Position numbers and translations under genes: made by a program. Below are positions 45,485 through 52,269 of a stretch of 52,269 bases of DNA, piece by piece (position 1 is the first letter of the stretch; each line of letters begins with the position of its first letter). The notes under the pieces are model-generated. The model was not told the DNA's origin. It ran no database searches and worked only from the letters and a program-made list of their open reading frames with translations. The DNA is from an uncultured Candidatus Thioglobus sp. Its GTDB lineage: Bacteria > Pseudomonadota > Gammaproteobacteria > PS1 > Pseudothioglobaceae. The DNA is taken from NCBI GenBank assembly GCA_905620445.1, contig CAJQTP010000009.1, positions 1 through 52,269 of the forward strand, read 5' to 3'.

Positions 45485-45940
45485 TTATTTAGCTCTAAGA
45501 AGTGCTTCTGCAATTTCAAGATCAAATTTAATTGTTTGAATGTGCAGTTCGGATTTTGACAGCGCGCTCTTTAACTCTTTTAAAGTATTCTTATTTTTTA
45601 AAAGCTCAGCATTACTTTTTTTAAGGGATGCAACACTTAGGTTGTATGCACCTTCAATTGAGCTTAGCTCTCCTTCAAGACTCTGAATCTTGCCTGAAGA
45701 CAGGTTGAGTTTTTGTGAAGTTTTTTTGAGCCCGTCAAGCGATAATATAAGTTGATTATTAAGTTCTTCAAGTTGCAGTTGAAGACTTAAGATGCTTGAT
45801 TTATGTTTTTCAACCTCATCATTATTGTTGATAATAATAATTTCAGGCTTTGCAGGCTCTATATTGAATTGTGAATAGTTATAGCCAATAAAAAATATTG
45901 CAATTATTGAAAGCAAGTAGAAGGCTATTTTTTGGTTCAT
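45485..45940 (-). CDS. single-pass membrane coiled-coil protein
   Basis: This 151-residue protein has an N-terminal transmembrane helix (IAFYLLSIIAIFFIGYNY) and then a long heptad-like region rich in Leu, Lys, Glu and Ser (residues about 42-148), predicted to be a coiled coil. I do not recognise the family. It lies downstream of hemB on the same strand with a 46-bp gap, a position that sometimes holds HemX-like proteins, but there is no sequence support for that. Confidence 0.5.
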   Translation of the reverse strand: MNQKIAFYLLSIIAIFFIGYNYSQFNIEPAKPEIIIINNNDEVEKHKSSILSLQLQLEELNNQLILSLDGLKKTSQKLNLSSGKIQSLEGELSSIEGAYNLSVASLKKSNAELLKNKNTLKELKSALSKSELHIQTIKFDLEIAEALLRAK

Positions 45941-45986
45941 TTGTATCTTCTATTTCATTAAGCTTGAGTATGTAAGGTTTATATAA

Positions 45987-46985
<999 letters not shown>

Positions 46986-46999
46986 TCAAGTAACTTTAA

Positions 47000-48883
<1,884 letters not shown>

Positions 48884-48893
48884 AGGATTATTT

Positions 48894-50156
48894 TTAAATA
48901 TCTGTAATATGCGGTGCAATTGCTTTAAATACTTTAGCTACAGCGCCGCGATTATTTTCAAAAGTAGCTCTTGCTCTCTGCCCAATTAATTTTCTCTTTT
49001 CATCATCTAAAAGTAGATCAGAAATACTTTTCATTAGTTCATCACTGCTATTAACCTTTATAGCAGATTCATCATCTAAAAGCTTCTTCGAAATTTCTTC
49101 AAAGTTAAATAGGCTTGGACCAAAAATGATTGGCTTAGATAATGATGCAGCTTCTAGCATATTTTGGCCACCATTATTTGAAAGGCTTCCACCTATAAAT
49201 GCTATGTCACTTATACTGTAATAAGACATCATTTCTCCCATACTATCTCCAATCAATATGTCTGTATTTTCTTCACAGTGATCACCCAATGATCTTCTTT
49301 TAACGTTAAGACCATTGTCTTTGGCGATATTAAAAACCTCATTAAATCTTTCTGGATGCCTTGGAATGATTAAAAGAAGTGCGCTAAATTTGCTTTTAAG
49401 GGCGAGATAGCTTTTGATTATTTGTAATTCTTCACCTTCCCTTGTGCTTGCAAAAACAACAATTTTTCGATCCCCTGTTATATTCTTTAATGCTTGAACA
49501 GTTTTTCGATTAGTAGACTCATTGGAATCAAACTTTAAACTTCCAGTAGTAATAATGTTTTTATTATTAGCGCCAAGTGAGATAAAGCGTTTTGAAGAGC
49601 TTTCATTTTGAGAACATATGATGCTTAACCTGTTTAGAGAAGAGCTAACTAGTTTAGATGAGAATTTATTATATTTTTTGAAAGACCTATCTGATAACCT
49701 AGCATTAACCAACATGATTGGGATATTTTTATTTTTAAGCTTAGTGATTAAATTTGGCCAAATTTCTGTTTCTAAAAGAATGCAGACAACAGGATTAATT
49801 TTTTTTACAAATGAATCGATTATGAAGGGTATATCTAAAGGAAAAAAACAATGAATGACTTGTTCTTTATAGAAGTTTTCAACGGCTGCAGAGCCTGTAA
49901 TAGTTGTTGTTGAAATGACAACTTGATGGAGTGGAAATTTAATAAATATCTTTTCAATTAGAGGCTTAGCCGCATTAAATTCGCCAACAGAAACGCAATG
50001 AAGCCAAATTACCTTGCCTGAGGTTTTAGGCACATAACCTAGTTGATTTTTTAGCTTACGTTTCCAAGATGAGCTTTCAGTGTCTTTTAATAGAATCCTT
50101 AAAAGAGCAAATGGCAAACTTAGAATAATTAAAACTGTATATATAAATCTATTCAT
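48894..50156 (-). CDS. waaA: 3-deoxy-D-manno-octulosonic acid transferase (Kdo transferase)
   Basis: WaaA adds Kdo to lipid A precursor at the inner membrane. The 420-residue protein has an N-terminal membrane helix, the acceptor-domain motif IWLHCVSVGEFNAAKPLI, ILLETEIWPNLI, LVNARLSDRSFKKY, FASTREGEE and the donor-site FIGGSLSNNGGQNMLEAA. These are typical family signatures (GT30). It is convergent with thiC, with only 10 bp between the stops. Confidence 0.93.
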   Translation of the reverse strand: MNRFIYTVLIILSLPFALLRILLKDTESSSWKRKLKNQLGYVPKTSGKVIWLHCVSVGEFNAAKPLIEKIFIKFPLHQVVISTTTITGSAAVENFYKEQVIHCFFPLDIPFIIDSFVKKINPVVCILLETEIWPNLITKLKNKNIPIMLVNARLSDRSFKKYNKFSSKLVSSSLNRLSIICSQNESSSKRFISLGANNKNIITTGSLKFDSNESTNRKTVQALKNITGDRKIVVFASTREGEELQIIKSYLALKSKFSALLLIIPRHPERFNEVFNIAKDNGLNVKRRSLGDHCEENTDILIGDSMGEMMSYYSISDIAFIGGSLSNNGGQNMLEAASLSKPIIFGPSLFNFEEISKKLLDDESAIKVNSSDELMKSISDLLLDDEKRKLIGQRARATFENNRGAVAKVFKAIAPHITDI

Positions 50157-50408
50157 TTAACCACTTAGTTATATTTTGTTTAATTGAACTTTTATTTCTC
50201 ATAAATAACAGTAAGCTAAAGTCTATGATTAAATAATTTAACTTGAATACTATTGCTTATCTTGAAGAGGGCTTTCGATAAGAAAAAAGGTATAATAATT
50301 GACTGATATTATAGCTTTATCATTTAACTTCTATTGCATCTATTTTGTTTTAGATTGATCCATTTTTTTTGGTCTTGGCTATTCATTTAATTATTAATCA
50401 TAAAAATT

Positions 50409-51425
50409 ATGAGATTTGTTGACTCTGCAAGCGTAATGGTCGAAGCTGGAAAGGGTGGTAGAGGCTGCCTTAGTTTTCGTCGCGAAAAATATATTCCAGA
50501 TGGTGGGCCAGACGGTGGTGACGGTGGTGACGGCGGTAGTATTTTTTTCCGAGGCCAAGAAGGGCTTAATACTCTAAGTGAGTTTCGTTATAACCGATTA
50601 TATAGAGCTAAAAATGGATTGCCTGGAGAGGGAAGTGATCGTAGAGGGAAGTCTGCTGTTGATCTATATGTTGAAGTCCCACTTGGAACTAAAATAATTG
50701 ACCTTTCAACGGACGAAGTGATAGGTGAAATCACATTACATGAACAAAATCTTTTGGTTGCAAAAGGCGGCTTTCATGGACTAGGTAATGCTCGTTTTAA
50801 ATCTTCAATTAATCGTGCACCTAGGCAAACGTCACCCGGAACACCTGGGGAGGTTAGAGAAATTGGGTTAGAGCTCAATGTAATGGCAGATGTCGGGCTT
50901 TTGGGTATGCCAAATGCTGGAAAATCTAGTTTAATCAGGCAAATCTCTGGCGCACGTCCAAAGGTGGCTGATTATCCTTTTACAACCCTTCATCCAAACC
51001 TTGGAGTTGTAAAGGCTGGCAATAATCACTTTGTTATGGCTGATATACCTGGTTTGCTTGAAAAAGCAAGTGAAGGCGTTGGCTTAGGATTTGAATTTCT
51101 CAAGCACCTTTCAAGAGCAAAAGCACTTCTTCATGTGATTGATATCTTGCCAGCTGATGGTTCAGATCCTGCTTCTAACTATTTAACTATTGAGTCTGAA
51201 TTAAAAAAATTTGATGATGAGCTTTTTGAAAAGCCCAGATTAGTTGCTATTAATAAAATTGACCTTATTCAAGAAGATATAAGAGACAAGGTAATTAAAG
51301 ATTTTCTTAAAAAAGTTAAATACAAAGGTAATGCGTTTAACATATCTGCATTAAATGGTATGGGCTGCAAGTCCTTGGTTTTTGGTTTGTATGACCTTAT
51401 TGAAGAAAAAGATGAAGAAGAATAA
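50409..51425 (+). CDS. obgE: Obg family GTPase
   Basis: ObgE is a ribosome-associated GTPase in 50S assembly. The 338 residues comprise the glycine-rich Obg domain (GGPDGGDGGDGGSIFFRG) and a G domain with G1 GMPNAGKSSL, G3 DIPGLLEKAS, G4 INKIDLI and G5 SALNG. The C-terminal extension of some homologues is missing. The usual upstream genes rplU and rpmA are absent: the 252-bp gap before it holds only a TATAAT-like box near 50291. Confidence 0.95.
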   Translation: MRFVDSASVMVEAGKGGRGCLSFRREKYIPDGGPDGGDGGDGGSIFFRGQEGLNTLSEFRYNRLYRAKNGLPGEGSDRRGKSAVDLYVEVPLGTKIIDLSTDEVIGEITLHEQNLLVAKGGFHGLGNARFKSSINRAPRQTSPGTPGEVREIGLELNVMADVGLLGMPNAGKSSLIRQISGARPKVADYPFTTLHPNLGVVKAGNNHFVMADIPGLLEKASEGVGLGFEFLKHLSRAKALLHVIDILPADGSDPASNYLTIESELKKFDDELFEKPRLVAINKIDLIQEDIRDKVIKDFLKKVKYKGNAFNISALNGMGCKSLVFGLYDLIEEKDEEE

Positions 51426-52185
51426 GTGCTGGGTAGTTAAAATCGGATCTGCCCTCTTAACCAATAATGGTAAAGGGATTGATAAAAACTTAATCTCTGA
51501 ATGGGTTGAGCAGATTGTAGAACTGCAGTCTCATAATATTGATGTTGTTTTAGTATCAAGTGGCTCAATTGTTGAAGGTATGAAAAGACTTGGCTGGAAG
51601 GATAAGCCTAGCGATATTCATAAACTTCAAGCTGCAGCTGCTGTTGGCCAAATGGGACTAGTCCAGGCTTATGAATATCTATTTGCTAAGCATAATGTTC
51701 ATACAGCTCAGGTACTTTTGACTCAAGACAACCTTATAAATACTAAACATTTTGAAAATATCTCTGCAACCTTAGATAATTTACTGAAGTTTGGTGCAGT
51801 TCCAGTAATCAATGAAAATGATACAGTTGCAACCGAAGAGATAAAGTTTGGTGATAATGATACTTTGGCTGCACTTGTAGCAAACCTTTTGGGCGCAGAA
51901 AGATTAATCATATTGACAGATCAACACGGCGTTTTTGATGACGATCCTCGTTTAAATAAAGATGCTAGCTTGATTAAAGAAATTCATTTTGATGATGAGA
52001 AGTTAGAGCGAGTGGCTGGAAAAACTGGGGGGATTTTAGGTTCTGGAGGAATGTATTCAAAAGTTATGGCTGCAAAGCAAGCTGCAAAATCTAAAACGTT
52101 TTCAAATATAGCTTGGGGGCGAGAAGATAAAGTTTTAACAAGGATACACCAAGGTGAGCATATAGGAACCTTGGTTCATTGTTAG
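51412..52185 (+). CDS. proB: glutamate 5-kinase lacking the PUA domain
   Basis: ProB phosphorylates glutamate in the first step of proline synthesis. The amino-acid kinase domain is complete: VKIGSALLTNNGKG, VLVSSGSIVEGM, AAAAVGQMGLVQAYEYLF, NENDTVATEEIKFGDNDTLAALVA, KTGGILGSGGMYSKVMAAK, with the domain ending at GEHIGTLVH. The total is 257 residues, against about 367 for ProB enzymes with a C-terminal PUA domain. The true ATG is 51412, overlapping the obgE end by 14 bp; the track's earlier start is an obgE shadow. Confidence 0.93.
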   Translation: MKKNKCWVVKIGSALLTNNGKGIDKNLISEWVEQIVELQSHNIDVVLVSSGSIVEGMKRLGWKDKPSDIHKLQAAAAVGQMGLVQAYEYLFAKHNVHTAQVLLTQDNLINTKHFENISATLDNLLKFGAVPVINENDTVATEEIKFGDNDTLAALVANLLGAERLIILTDQHGVFDDDPRLNKDASLIKEIHFDDEKLERVAGKTGGILGSGGMYSKVMAAKQAAKSKTFSNIAWGREDKVLTRIHQGEHIGTLVHC

Positions 52186-52269
52186 CTTATATTGGATTAG
52201 GTTCAAATTTAAAGAGTCCAAAAGCTCAAATTAAAAGAGCGCTTGCTTCTCTGAATGACAATAATGGAA
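52179..52269 (+). CDS. folK: 2-amino-4-hydroxy-6-hydroxymethyldihydropteridine pyrophosphokinase, partial 5' end
   Basis: The window ends about 30 codons into this ORF. It reads LAYIGLGSNLKSPKAQIKRALASLND after a TTG start, matching the HPPK N-terminal signature (A-Y-I-x-L-G-S-N-L). HPPK makes the pterin pyrophosphate for folate synthesis. The start overlaps the proB stop by 7 bp, suggesting translational coupling. The rest lies beyond the window. Confidence 0.75.
   Translation, partial: MLAYIGLGSNLKSPKAQIKRALASLNDNNG

Overview
The window is a densely coded, AT-rich stretch of a gammaproteobacterial chromosome. The housekeeping gene set and order (ratA back-to-back with smpB, ndk-rlmN-ispG, purL-yebC, tatABC, rpoZ, obgE-proB), the low GC and the short intergenic gaps suggest a small-genome marine lineage. 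A relative of Candidatus Thioglobus/SUP05 is my best guess, but this is inference and not proven by the sequence.

Layout. 1-29.2 kb is mostly chromosomal core: asnO (osmolyte amidotransferase), rnhA, a DUF455 ferritin-like protein, rluE, ratA/smpB, hupB, a lipase-like hydrolase, a FAD amine oxidase, ndk-rlmN-small membrane protein-ispG, DUF2062-dxs, trhO, an RsmC-like methyltransferase, grxD, a YgjP-type peptidase, the run purL-yebC-nadA-aspS-DUF502-map-htpX on the minus strand, several small envelope genes including a 48-residue lipoprotein missed by the ORF track, an EamA transporter and a TPR-methyltransferase.

About 29.2-37.8 kb is an accessory region built at the 3' end of tRNA-His, the last gene of a tRNA-Pro/Arg/His operon. 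A tyrosine integrase sits beside the intact tRNA-His. A perfect 60-bp copy of the tRNA 3' part lies about 6.8 kb away at 30938-30997. Paired 12-bp repeats of the form GYACGSAAAAG mark the ends of at least two nested elements. The cargo is a two-domain Ig-like autotransporter with a 342-bp internal duplication, a protein resembling a family-A polymerase palm, two small membrane proteins and an FG-GAP/VCBS secreted protein. Between the integrase and the autotransporter lie a truncated McrB N-terminal domain and a 22-codon tail of a second integrase. The locus therefore looks like successive insertions followed by a deletion.

37.8-52.3 kb returns to core functions: the tRNA operon, dnaQ, rpoZ, acs, a second EamA transporter, tatABC, a GntR regulator next to a perfect palindrome, a nitroreductase, hemB divergent from thiC (no room for a TPP riboswitch between them), waaA, obgE, a PUA-less proB and the first codons of folK.

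The most unusual material is the tRNA-His accretion site and its polymerase-like gene. No CRISPR array, rRNA or intact insertion sequence was seen.
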